DNA of 64,000 nucleotides from contig DASRYH010000063.1 in assembly GCA_035687245.1 (NCBI GenBank), positions 1-64,000 of the forward strand, given 5' to 3'. Positions within the stretch are counted from its first letter, which is position 1. The number at the start of each line of letters is the position of its first letter. Of this stretch, positions 51,738 through 60,327 are shown piece after piece. The notes below the pieces were generated by a model. The model was not told the DNA's origin. It searched no databases and worked only from the letters and a program-made list of their open reading frames with translations. Position numbers and translations under genes: made by a program. Source of the stretch: DASRYH01 sp035687245 (GTDB taxonomy: Bacteria > Actinomycetota > Coriobacteriia > Anaerosomatales > PHET01).

Positions 51738-52760
51738 ATGACTTCTCCCGCTTCCGACACGCGTGCGTCCCGGCTCTCAGGTATCGCACGCATCGCGCTC
51801 GCAGGGCTCATCTGGGGCTCGATGCCGCTCTTCCTGCGCTCTGCCGACGGCGCGTCGGTCATCAAGGTCTTCTTCCGAGTGGGCGGCGCCGCAGTCGTGA
51901 TCGGCGTGTGGCTCGCGGTCTCGGGGCGCTGGCGGGAGCTCACTACGCTGCCCGCGCGCAAGTGGTGGCAGCTCGCGAGCCAGGGCCTGGTGCTCACCGC
52001 GAACTGGCTGCTCTTCCTCACCGCGCTCGACATGACCTCGGTGGCTACCGCCGAGCTGATGGCGTATAGCGCACCCGTGCTGGTGGCCGTACTCGCACCT
52101 GCGGTCACAGGCGAGCGCTTCGACCGTCGAGTCGTGCTGCCGCTCGCGCTGTCGTTGGGCGGCATCGTGGTGATTCTCGCGCCACAGGGCCTCTCGCTCG
52201 GCTCCGGCCGTCAGCTGTTGGGCGCCGGGCTCGCTCTGGCTTCGGCAGCTACCTACGCCACGCTGCTACTGCGCTCGAAGAAGATACTGGCGGGCGTAAC
52301 GAGCGGCGCGCTGATGATCGTCGAGTACACGCTGGCTACGCTCGTGCTTTCGCCCTTCGTCATATGGCAGTACGCGCACGGCAACGGCCCGAGCACGCCG
52401 GTGGCCTACGCCTCTCTCATCACGGTGGGCATCGTGCACACAGCCATCGCCGGCTTCATCTTCCTCGGCGGCATGCGACGCGTGCGCACCGACCGGGTCG
52501 CGGTGCTCACCTACGTCGAGCCGGTGAGCGCGATCTTCTTCGCCGCGATCTTTCTTGCCGAACCGCTCTCACTGCCCACGGTCGTCGGCGCGCTCATGGT
52601 CGTGACCGGTGGCGTGATCGTCGCTCGGATAGACACTGACGCAGGCGTCATGCCGGTGCCCATCGAGGCCCCTTCGGCAGAACCAGCAATCGATTCCGTG
52701 TGCGAGGAACCCGACGCTTGGGCATACTCCGACGAGACGACTTCTGGGGAGGAGCTCTAA
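51738..52760 (+). CDS. EamA/DMT-family transporter
   Basis: The 340-residue membrane protein has ten predicted TM helices in two EamA repeats, with GLIWGSMPLFLRS in the first and AGFIFLGGMRRVRTDRVAVLTYVEPVSA in the second, the latter being typical of the family. Members export amino acids or other small metabolites; substrate unknown. A short acidic C-terminal tail follows the last helix. The next gene starts 4 nt later. Confidence 0.88.
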   Translation: MTSPASDTRASRLSGIARIALAGLIWGSMPLFLRSADGASVIKVFFRVGGAAVVIGVWLAVSGRWRELTTLPARKWWQLASQGLVLTANWLLFLTALDMTSVATAELMAYSAPVLVAVLAPAVTGERFDRRVVLPLALSLGGIVVILAPQGLSLGSGRQLLGAGLALASAATYATLLLRSKKILAGVTSGALMIVEYTLATLVLSPFVIWQYAHGNGPSTPVAYASLITVGIVHTAIAGFIFLGGMRRVRTDRVAVLTYVEPVSAIFFAAIFLAEPLSLPTVVGALMVVTGGVIVARIDTDAGVMPVPIEAPSAEPAIDSVCEEPDAWAYSDETTSGEEL

Positions 52761-52763
52761 GGT

Positions 52764-54434
52764 ATGCCCGCACGAGACCGGCTCACGGATGCAGACGCCA
52801 TAGCCCGCCTGAGGGCCAAAGACGCCACGCTCTTCGCTGAGGACGCCGCTGGGCGCGACGAGATCGCTCAGCGCCTCGGCTGGGTCGACCTCGCATCCTC
52901 CCCCGTCGCCGTCGGGCTTGCCGCAAGCGCGAAGTCGCTGGCCAAGGAGGCTCGCTCGCAAGGCATCACCGACGTCGTGCTGCTGGGAATGGGCGGCTCG
53001 AGCCTCGCCGCGCTCGTGATGGACGAGGTCCTTGCTGCCGAAAGCTGCGGCGCTCGCCTTCACGTGCTCGATACGGTCTCGCCCGTCACTATCGCCCGCG
53101 CGCTGGAGGAGACGAACCCCGCCACGACGCTGCATCTGGTTTCGAGCAAGTCGGGCACGACGATTGAGACGACCACCCTCTACGCCATCTTCCGCGAGCG
53201 CGCCGACCGCGTCTTGGGCGCCGGCGTCGCCGGTTCGCGCTTCATCGCCATCACCGACCCTGACACGCCTCTCGCGCACTTCGCTGCCGAAGCGAACTTC
53301 CGGGCGCTCGTCTTGGCGCCTGCGAACGTGGGCGGGCGTTTCTCGGCGCTCACCGCCTTCGGCATCCTGCCCGCAGCGCTCGCTGGCGCCGACATCGACC
53401 TCATCTTCGAGCGTGCTGCGGCCGCTGAGACCGCGTGCTCCGCGCCCGCCGACGAGAACCCCGCCGTCGAGCTCGCAGCCTTCATCGAGGACTCGCGCGA
53501 GGCCGGTGCCGACAAGCTCACCCTCGTCGCGCCCAAGGAGCTGCGCGCACTCGGTCTGTGGATCGAGCAGCTGGTGGCCGAGTCTCTGGGCAAGGTCGGC
53601 CAGGGCGTAGTGCCGGTCGTGGAGCTTGCTGAGGAGCCTGCGGGCCTCGGTCCCGACCGCGCGATCGTGGTAGTGCGCATGAGTGGTGACGCAAGACTCG
53701 CCGAATGGGCCGCCGCGCAACGGGGCCGCTTCGGCGTCTTTGAGATCGTGCTCGACGATGCCTACGACATCGCAGAGGAGTTCGTGGTCTGGGAGCACGC
53801 GGTCGCGCTCGTGGGCTCGCTCATGGGCGTGAACCCCTTCGACCAGCCAAACGTCGCCGAAGCCAAAGACGCCACGCTCGTGGTGCTTGAGAGTGCTGCC
53901 GAAGTGCCTTCGGCAACTGTGGCCTTCGACGGAATCCACGTCACCTTCGCGGGAGCGTTGCCCGAACCGACGCATCAGGAGCGCAGCATCGCGACGGCCC
54001 TGGGCCATGCAATCGCCTCGCTTGGCGCGGGCGACTACATCGCGCTGCTCGCCTACCTGCCAAACGACGACCAGCTGCTGGAGCCGCTCACCTCGGCCGT
54101 GCCGGCAGTTGCGTCTGCGACCGGTGCCGCCTTCTGCTTCGAACTCGGCCCGCGCTACCTGCACTCCACGGGACAGCTCCACAAGGGCGGCCCGGACAAC
54201 GGCGTCTTCGTGCTGGTAACCAATCGCGACGCTGTCGACCTCGAGGTGCCCGGCCACGCGTGGAGCCTCAAGACACTGCACCGCGCGCAAGCGCTAGGCG
54301 ATCTCGCGGCGCTGATCGGCCACGATCGCAGGGTGCTGTGGCTCGATCTCCCCGACGCGAGCGAGGCGAGCGTGCGCAGGCTCGCCGAGGCGCTGCTCGA
54401 CGGCGCCGGCGTGGTTCACGAGCCGCTGAGCTAG
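52764..54434 (+). CDS. Phosphoglucose isomerase-like protein (transaldolase/PGI-type)
   Basis: The 556-residue protein has the sugar-isomerase fold with VVLLGMGGSSLAALVM, SSKSGTTIETT, VGGRFSALTAFG and the C-terminal RYLHSTGQLHKGGPDNGVFV. The last is characteristic of the PGI domain of bifunctional transaldolase/phosphoglucose isomerases. The transaldolase half is missing, so this is a stand-alone PGI of that type. It interconverts glucose-6-phosphate and fructose-6-phosphate. It is probably cotranscribed with the EamA gene. Confidence 0.88.
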   Translation: MPARDRLTDADAIARLRAKDATLFAEDAAGRDEIAQRLGWVDLASSPVAVGLAASAKSLAKEARSQGITDVVLLGMGGSSLAALVMDEVLAAESCGARLHVLDTVSPVTIARALEETNPATTLHLVSSKSGTTIETTTLYAIFRERADRVLGAGVAGSRFIAITDPDTPLAHFAAEANFRALVLAPANVGGRFSALTAFGILPAALAGADIDLIFERAAAAETACSAPADENPAVELAAFIEDSREAGADKLTLVAPKELRALGLWIEQLVAESLGKVGQGVVPVVELAEEPAGLGPDRAIVVVRMSGDARLAEWAAAQRGRFGVFEIVLDDAYDIAEEFVVWEHAVALVGSLMGVNPFDQPNVAEAKDATLVVLESAAEVPSATVAFDGIHVTFAGALPEPTHQERSIATALGHAIASLGAGDYIALLAYLPNDDQLLEPLTSAVPAVASATGAAFCFELGPRYLHSTGQLHKGGPDNGVFVLVTNRDAVDLEVPGHAWSLKTLHRAQALGDLAALIGHDRRVLWLDLPDASEASVRRLAEALLDGAGVVHEPLS

Positions 54435-54444
54435 ACCTGCGCTG

Positions 54445-54849
54445 TCAGCCGGTGGTTGGGAGCGGTGACCACAGCCGCCAGGCGAAGAACGCAATCCCGA
54501 TGACGCCTACGACGGTCAGTACGATCTTGCCTTTGAGCGAGAACGACTTCATCCGCCACAGCAGGAAGAACGCCGCCGGGAAGAAGATGAAGTACAAGAG
54601 CAAGACGACGAGCAGCCGAGTCTCCGACGTTGACTCTTGGATGATTCCAGCGTTCAGTCCGTGCGGGCCATCGTCATCTGACTTGCGGAGGTTGAAGCCC
54701 TTCTCGCCCAAGAACCCCGGGGGCACGTTCGGAGGCAGCTCGGGCGTTCCGCGCTCCTGCTCCTGACGCGCACGGTGTTCGGCCCACTGCCCCTGATCTT
54801 GCTCCTGCCAAGCGGCCTGCGGGTCATCCGGGATCTCGCTTGGGCTCAC
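54445..54849 (-). CDS. Two-TM membrane protein of unknown function
   Basis: The 134-residue protein has an N-terminal Gln/Pro-rich region and two C-terminal TM helices (RLLVVLLLYFIFFPAAFFLLW and KGKIVLTVVGVIGIAFFAW). It starts at GTG 54849, overlapping the metallophosphoesterase stop by 4 nt, so the two are coupled. No family is recognised. The proline-rich cytoplasmic tail is the only notable feature. Confidence 0.65.
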   Translation of the reverse strand: MSPSEIPDDPQAAWQEQDQGQWAEHRARQEQERGTPELPPNVPPGFLGEKGFNLRKSDDDGPHGLNAGIIQESTSETRLLVVLLLYFIFFPAAFFLLWRMKSFSLKGKIVLTVVGVIGIAFFAWRLWSPLPTTG

Positions 54850-55349
54850 GCAGTATCTCCTGCCTCAGACAGCGCGACGATGCGCGCTGTGAATTCGCCG
54901 TCTTGAATCTCGAGTATGGCGACGCTGCGTCCGATTGGCGAGCGCCGCGCTTGGGATGCCGAGCCCGGGTTCACCCAGAGCACGCCGCCCACTGAGTCGA
55001 TGAGCGGCATGTGCGAGTGGCCGAAGACGACAGCCCTCACACCCGCCGGCACATTAGGCAACTCGCGGCGGATGTGGACGGCGCCGATGCCGACTCCACC
55101 CACGTCGATGCGAGCGTAGTCATGCAGATCGAAGCCGGGGATGCCGCCGTGGTCGCAGTTGCCGAGCACGGCCGTGACCGGCGCAATCTGCTCGAGCTCG
55201 TAGATGACGTGGTCGGCACCGATGTCGCCGGCATGCACGATGCGCTCGACGCCCGCGAAGACGCTCGCGACACGCGGGTCCAGGCGGCCGTGAGTATCGG
55301 AGATGAGGCCGACGAGGTGCCGGCCGCCGGTGTGACGTGCGAGCGACAT
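54846..55349 (-). CDS. YfcE/MJ0936-type metallophosphoesterase
   Basis: The 167-residue phosphodiesterase-like protein has the metallophosphoesterase motifs GLISDTHG, HAGDIG, GNCDHGG and FGHSHMP, the calcineurin-like metal ligands. The short length fits the MJ0936/YfcE group with a general phosphodiesterase activity. It starts 1 nt after the LytTR regulator stop and overlaps the next membrane protein gene, suggesting an operon of three. Confidence 0.88.
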   Translation of the reverse strand: MSLARHTGGRHLVGLISDTHGRLDPRVASVFAGVERIVHAGDIGADHVIYELEQIAPVTAVLGNCDHGGIPGFDLHDYARIDVGGVGIGAVHIRRELPNVPAGVRAVVFGHSHMPLIDSVGGVLWVNPGSASQARRSPIGRSVAILEIQDGEFTARIVALSEAGDTA

Positions 55350-55350
55350 G

Positions 55351-56061
55351 CTACAGGCCGAGCGCCTTCTTGAGCGCGGGCACGCGGCGGCGCGAGACCG
55401 GAATCTGCGTGCCGTTGTCGTCGGTGAGCGTGAGCAGAAGCGTGCCGCCATACATGGGCACGACCTCCTTCACGCGCGAAAGATTGACCAGGTAGCGGCG
55501 GTGGATGCGGAAGAAGCCGGCCTGATCGAGCTTGGACTCGAGGCTCGCAAGCGACATCGTGGAGAGGTAGCGGTCTGCAGCTGTGTGCAGGTAGCTGTAG
55601 TCGTCCTTGGCCATGATGTAGAGGATGTCTTCCACACTGATGAGCAGCTTCTTGCCGGCCTTCTCGACCGGGATGCGCTCGACACGCGCCGGGGCCTGTT
55701 CGGCCACGGGAGCGAGGCGCGAAACGGCCTGCTTGAGGCGCTCGACCTCAACCGGCTTCACGAGGTAGTCGGTGGCTTTGACCTCGAAGGCCTTCACAGC
55801 GTGCTCGGAGTGCGCGGTCACGAAGATGATCGCGGGAGGACGAGGGTGTGCCGAAAGGGCTTCGGCAAGCTGGACGCCGGTCAGGCCGGGCATCTGGATG
55901 TCGAGGAAGATGACGTCGTAGGGGATGGCCTTGATGAGCTGCAGAGCCTCGATGGCGTTGCTCGCCTCACCGACGACCTCTACGCCGCCGGTCTCACCAA
56001 GCAGGAAGCGCAGCTCGGAACGAGCCGGTGCCTCGTCATCGACGACTAGCGCCTTGAGCAT
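55351..56061 (-). CDS. LytTR-family response regulator
   Basis: The 236-residue protein joins a CheY-like receiver (KALVVDDEAPARSEL, phospho-Asp in FLDIQMPGLTG, VTAHSEHAVKAFEVKATDYLVKP) to a LytTR DNA-binding domain (VEDILYIMAKDDYSYLHT, FFRIHRRYLVNLS). It is a two-component output factor; no histidine kinase is next to it. ATG 56061 has GGAGG 6 nt upstream. A -10-like TACACT lies in the upstream gap. Confidence 0.92.
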   Translation of the reverse strand: MLKALVVDDEAPARSELRFLLGETGGVEVVGEASNAIEALQLIKAIPYDVIFLDIQMPGLTGVQLAEALSAHPRPPAIIFVTAHSEHAVKAFEVKATDYLVKPVEVERLKQAVSRLAPVAEQAPARVERIPVEKAGKKLLISVEDILYIMAKDDYSYLHTAADRYLSTMSLASLESKLDQAGFFRIHRRYLVNLSRVKEVVPMYGGTLLLTLTDDNGTQIPVSRRRVPALKKALGL

Positions 56062-56194
56062 TAACGCCTCCTCGTTCCACACGCCCCGCTGGGCTCGCCC
56101 GGCCCACGCGTCAGGCACAGTGTATCGATAATCACTCCACGCGGACAGAGTGCGGACAGGCCAATGCGCTGGACTACTGGCCCGCTTGAGGCGG

Positions 56195-57010
56195 CTAGGC
56201 GGGAACGGCCGCAATCGCGTAGACGTCGCCGACCCGCCGAAAACGCGCTGCCTCATAGAGCGCCTGAGAGCCCACGTTCTCGACCTGCGTGCACAGCGAC
56301 ATGCCGAGCGCGCCCTGCTCGCGGGCGTAGGCGGCAACGTCGCGCACGAGCGCCGATGCGACGCCTTGGCGGCGCGCATCCGGGTCGACTGCGAGGCGCC
56401 CCAGCGTGCACGACGAGCCCGAGACGGCGCACGTCGAGTAGCCCACGATACCCGTGGCCCCTTCGGCGACTACAACGCGCTCCCAGCCGAAGACGGTCTC
56501 GAACTCGGGCGGGCCGTAGCGCCAGAAGTCGTTGAAGCACTTGGCGTCGAGGGCGAGCAACGCGCTGGCGTCGGTGATCGTGCCTGGGCGCAGCGTCACG
56601 CCGTCGACTTCGGGAAGCGCACCAACGACGTCGGAGGGCACGGCGGTGTAGGCGTAGAGGCTGCACTGGGTGTGCATCCCTGCGCGCTCGTAGGCCTCGA
56701 GCGCAGGTCCCGCCAGCAGCGGCGAGATGACATCGGCGAAGCCGTGCTCGCGAGCGAGGCGGCGCGACTCGTCGACGATGTCGTGCATGCGCCACGGCGC
56801 GCCCCACGCCACGCGTATCGACAGCGTGTCGAGATGGCCGCGCCAGCGCCTCAGGACGACCGCAGCGCCGTCGGAGGCGATGCGGACGCGCCACGGCTCC
56901 TCATCGGAGAAGACGAGGAGCTGAGCGAGCGAGGAGAAGACGTGGGCTGAGCGCGCCGCAGGCCACATCGCAGCGAGGTCTTGGTGAGTGGCATCACGCC
57001 AGGTGCTCAT
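56195..57010 (-). CDS. GNAT-family acetyltransferase
   Basis: The 271-residue protein has a GNAT domain in its C-terminal half: GRLAVDPDARRQGVASALV (the acetyl-CoA loop), LCTQVENVGSQALYEAARFRRVG. The N-terminal half is a second, degenerate alpha/beta region, so the protein may be a tandem GNAT. Substrate unknown. It overlaps the TSUP-type transporter stop (ATGA), hence coupled. Confidence 0.82.
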   Translation of the reverse strand: MSTWRDATHQDLAAMWPAARSAHVFSSLAQLLVFSDEEPWRVRIASDGAAVVLRRWRGHLDTLSIRVAWGAPWRMHDIVDESRRLAREHGFADVISPLLAGPALEAYERAGMHTQCSLYAYTAVPSDVVGALPEVDGVTLRPGTITDASALLALDAKCFNDFWRYGPPEFETVFGWERVVVAEGATGIVGYSTCAVSGSSCTLGRLAVDPDARRQGVASALVRDVAAYAREQGALGMSLCTQVENVGSQALYEAARFRRVGDVYAIAAVPA

Positions 57011-57825
57011 CGCGCGAACACCCCCGGCGCCTCGCTGATGGCGAGCCATGCCGCCACTGCAAGCAGCAGCGTCGCGAAGCCGATACGAATCGCGCGATCC
57101 TTGGCTCCCAGCGTGATTCGCGCACCAATCGCCGCGCCGGGCACGACGCCGAGCGCTAGACCGGCGGCGATGCTCCAGTCGATGTTTCCCAGCAGCGCAT
57201 GAGTGATCGTGCCGGGCACCGCTAGCACCGCCACCGTCACGAGCGATGTCCCGATCGCCGCCTTCAGCGGCATCCGCACCCATCGGGTCAGCATCGGCAC
57301 GACGATGAAGCCTCCGCCCAGGCCGAAGAAGCCGGAGTAGAAGCCGGCGATAACGCCGATCACGACGAGCTTGAAGGTGGGCAGTTCAATTGACGCGCGT
57401 GCCGGCGACGCACCTGCGGCAGTAGCAGAGTCCACGGCGCGGGCAACCTGTGCGACGGGCGGCTTGAAGACCTGCATCAGCATGTCACCACCCGCGTACA
57501 GGATGAGAACAGCAGTGCCCACAAGCACCACCGGGCCGCCGACCTTGGATGCCGCCATCGCCCCCAGCACCGAGGTCACGGCGCCAGAGACGCCCAGCAC
57601 GATGCCGGCGCGCGGGTGCGCAAGTCCCTTTCGGACGTAGCTCGCCGCACCCGTGATCGCGCTCGGGATGATGACGGGCAGGGGCGTGCCCACGGCGATG
57701 AGCGCCGGGGCGTGCATGAGCAGCCGAATCGCAGGCGTGGTGACGATACCGCCGCCTATGCCGAACGCTCCCGAGAGTACGCCCGAGATCAGCCCGATCC
57801 CGATTGCCAGCAGCAGTGCAGGCAT
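57007..57825 (-). CDS. TSUP-family (TauE/SafE) transporter
   Basis: The 272-residue membrane protein has the TSUP repeats: LLAIGIGLISGVLSGAFGIGGGIVTTPA and GVIAGFYSGFFGLGGGFIVVPMLT, the glycine-rich hallmark present in both halves, with 7-8 TM helices. The family moves sulfite, sulfoacetate or other anions. Substrate is unknown. It is 13 bp after the glycosyltransferase-like gene. Confidence 0.88.
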   Translation of the reverse strand: MPALLLAIGIGLISGVLSGAFGIGGGIVTTPAIRLLMHAPALIAVGTPLPVIIPSAITGAASYVRKGLAHPRAGIVLGVSGAVTSVLGAMAASKVGGPVVLVGTAVLILYAGGDMLMQVFKPPVAQVARAVDSATAAGASPARASIELPTFKLVVIGVIAGFYSGFFGLGGGFIVVPMLTRWVRMPLKAAIGTSLVTVAVLAVPGTITHALLGNIDWSIAAGLALGVVPGAAIGARITLGAKDRAIRIGFATLLLAVAAWLAISEAPGVFAR

Positions 57826-57838
57826 CTTCGGCAGCCGC

Positions 57839-59095
57839 CTATTCGGCGGGCGGCACTACCGGGAAGCGCCCGGTGATCGCGGTACGATCGACGCGGCGCT
57901 CGCCGGTGAACAGCGAACTCAAGGCGACGTCGTCCCAGATGCGCTCCATCATCAAAGGCCAGCGGCGCTGGAACTCGAAGTAGTGCTGGCAGTGCTCGCG
58001 GGCGAACTCGCTCGCATCGCGCACCGCGTGGTTGGCGGCCTTGAAGTACAGCGCCTTTTCGGGGCGCATGATCGCGCGCAGCATGCCAGTCGCCCATGCT
58101 CGCCAGCCCACCGACGAGTCGATGAAGTCGCCCGGGTAGGGAGCCATCGACTTCGGGGTTACCTGCCGCAGGTCGACCTGCGACTTCGCGAACTCGATCT
58201 TGCGGTGCTCGTAGACGAAGCGGTAGACATCCTGGCGGAAGCGAAGTGCCTCGGACACCTGCTCCGGCGGCAGGTGAACGACCCGCCACTCGTCGTCGAA
58301 GAAGACGTCGCCGCCGTGCATGCGAACGTTGATGACGTAGTCCATGTCTTCGCCGCGCGTGACCCACGGGTCGAAGCTCACTGCGGTGTACATGTCCCGG
58401 TGGAGAATGAGGCAGCCGCCGAAGGCGAGGCGTGCGCGCTGAATGCGCGGAGGCTTCATCATGACGCCAAGGCCGGCGTTGAAGGCATCGCGCTGGCGCC
58501 AGAACATGTCGGAGAGTCTAACCGGCTCGCTGTGCTGCCACTGGCCCTGCTCGTCGACGTAGAAGCCGCTCTTGGCGAGCAGCGGCGTTCCGTCCTGAAG
58601 CGTCTGACCCACACCGTAGAGCGCGCGCTCCATGAAGTCCGCGTCGCGCACGATCTCGTCGTCGTCGATGAAGAGCACGCTGTCGTGCCCGAGCACTGCC
58701 GCCGCGATGAGGCCGACGTTGCGCACCGCGCCGTAGCCCATGAGCGTGACGCCCTCGATCATGTCCGCGAACTCGAGCTGCTCCAAGCGGCGGTGCAGCG
58801 AACCCATCTCAGCGGGGCCGAAGACGAACGCGTCGATGTCGGGGAACTCGTCGACGATCTCTCGAACGCGATCCTCTGCCTGATGAGCGATGGACTCGTC
58901 GGTCACCGCGACGATCACAAGGACGCGACCCAGCCCGCGCACGTTGCGCAGCGACTGAAGGCAGGATGCCAGGGTGGACTCTTCGTTGATCGGGGTCGGA
59001 TGGTCATAGATCGCGCTGACCTCATCGACCGTTGAGCGCCCGCGGCCGCTTCGGCGGCGGGTCCAAAACGTAGGTATGACAACGACCGGTTCCAC
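57839..59095 (-). CDS. Family 2-like glycosyltransferase
   Basis: The 418-residue protein has a GT-A-type N-terminus (VVVIPTFWTRRR), a long variable region and the DxD motif in SVLFIDDDEIVRDADF, with the acceptor-side WVTRGEDMDYVINVRMHGG. It is a likely nucleotide-sugar glycosyltransferase; sugar and acceptor are unknown. I place the start at GTG 59095 because GGAG lies 10 nt before it; the frame is open to 59197 but a -10-like TATCAT (59162-59157, minus strand) lies within that extension. Confidence 0.75.
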   Translation of the reverse strand: MEPVVVIPTFWTRRRSGRGRSTVDEVSAIYDHPTPINEESTLASCLQSLRNVRGLGRVLVIVAVTDESIAHQAEDRVREIVDEFPDIDAFVFGPAEMGSLHRRLEQLEFADMIEGVTLMGYGAVRNVGLIAAAVLGHDSVLFIDDDEIVRDADFMERALYGVGQTLQDGTPLLAKSGFYVDEQGQWQHSEPVRLSDMFWRQRDAFNAGLGVMMKPPRIQRARLAFGGCLILHRDMYTAVSFDPWVTRGEDMDYVINVRMHGGDVFFDDEWRVVHLPPEQVSEALRFRQDVYRFVYEHRKIEFAKSQVDLRQVTPKSMAPYPGDFIDSSVGWRAWATGMLRAIMRPEKALYFKAANHAVRDASEFAREHCQHYFEFQRRWPLMMERIWDDVALSSLFTGERRVDRTAITGRFPVVPPAE

Positions 59096-59231
59096 GTGCG
59101 TGTGCGCTCCGATTCGTTCGGTTGGTGATGCTCGCCCGTCTTGGGACGGACCGACATATGATACCGCTAAGGGCCGGATGGTGCCGCCCACTGACACTTC
59201 GTCTGCCGAACGGGCGCGACCATGCGCTGCA

Positions 59232-60257
59232 CTAGGGCTCGCGCGTCACGATGGGCACTTGGGCGCCGCACTCTGGACACGCGCCCGCGTCCAGATCGGG
59301 GTGCGAGCTGCCGAAGTAGCGCCGGCGCACAACCGCATGCCCGCAGCTCGGACAGGTGGTGTCCTCCCCGCCCGGTACGTCGACATTGCCGAGGTAGACG
59401 TAGTCGAGGCAGGCCGCCTTCCCGATCTCCTGCGCGTGCAACAGCGTGTCGACGGGCGTGGGCGGCAGGTCGGCGAACTCGAGGTAGGGCACGAAGCGCG
59501 TGACGTGCCACGGCGTGTCGCAGCCGAGCTCTACGGCGATCCACTGCGCGATCGATGTGAGCTCACTGTCGCTGTCGTTGATGGTGGGCACGACGTTGGT
59601 CACGCACTCGACGTGCATCCCGTGGTGCTTCTTGGCGCGCACAGCCATCGCGCGCACCGCTTCGGCGTGTCCGGCGTGGCACAGGCGCTTGAACGCGTCT
59701 TCGGCAAAGCCCTTGATGTCGACGCGCCATACGTCGATGACCTCGGCGAAGAGGTCGAGGCCGGCGGGCGTGACGTAGCCGTTGGTGACCATCACGGTGT
59801 AGAGCCCGGCGCGCTTGGCCTCCCGCGCGACATCGAGCACCCACTCCAGCCAGATCACGGGTTCGTTGTAGGTGAAGGCCACGCCCTCGCACCCGGCGTC
59901 GTGCGCCATCGCCACGACCGCACCGGAATCCACGTAGCGCAGCGGCATCGCGGCTTCGTCCGCCGGCGGCCGGGAGATCTGCCAGTTCTGGCAGTGCCCG
60001 CAACGCAGGGAACAGCCTACCGAGCCGAACGAGAGCACCTTGGTGCCGGGGCAGTAGTGGAAGACCGGCTTCTTCTCTATGGGGTCGGCGGCGACCGAGC
60101 TCACGAGCCCGTAGGTGAGCGCCTGCAGGTGCCCGTCCACGACCCCGCGCGCCCCGCAGATGCCGCGCTTGCCTTCGGCGATCAGGCACGCGTGAGGGCA
60201 TAGGCCGCATCGGACACGGTCGCCTTCGGGCGTCTGGAGCAGGGCTTCATGCATCAT
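59232..60257 (-). CDS. amrS: AmrS-type radical SAM enzyme (AmmeMemoRadiSam family)
   Basis: The 341-residue radical SAM protein has the cluster motif CSLRCGHCQNW (CxxxCxxC), preceded by an N-terminal Cys-rich CGLCPHACLI-x-GKRGICGARG typical of AmrS. SAM-binding motifs TYNEP and MVTNGY follow. A C-terminal zinc ribbon (CPSCGH ... CPECGAQ) is an extra. AmrS normally associates with AMMECR1 and Memo proteins; those genes are not here. ATG 60257 has GGGGAGT upstream. Confidence 0.85.
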   Translation of the reverse strand: MMHEALLQTPEGDRVRCGLCPHACLIAEGKRGICGARGVVDGHLQALTYGLVSSVAADPIEKKPVFHYCPGTKVLSFGSVGCSLRCGHCQNWQISRPPADEAAMPLRYVDSGAVVAMAHDAGCEGVAFTYNEPVIWLEWVLDVAREAKRAGLYTVMVTNGYVTPAGLDLFAEVIDVWRVDIKGFAEDAFKRLCHAGHAEAVRAMAVRAKKHHGMHVECVTNVVPTINDSDSELTSIAQWIAVELGCDTPWHVTRFVPYLEFADLPPTPVDTLLHAQEIGKAACLDYVYLGNVDVPGGEDTTCPSCGHAVVRRRYFGSSHPDLDAGACPECGAQVPIVTREP

Positions 60258-60327
60258 GGCGCGCACTCCCCTTGCGTATGCGCAGACCGCCTCACCCGTT
60301 TCGGGGATGCGGCCTCACACCAAGTGC

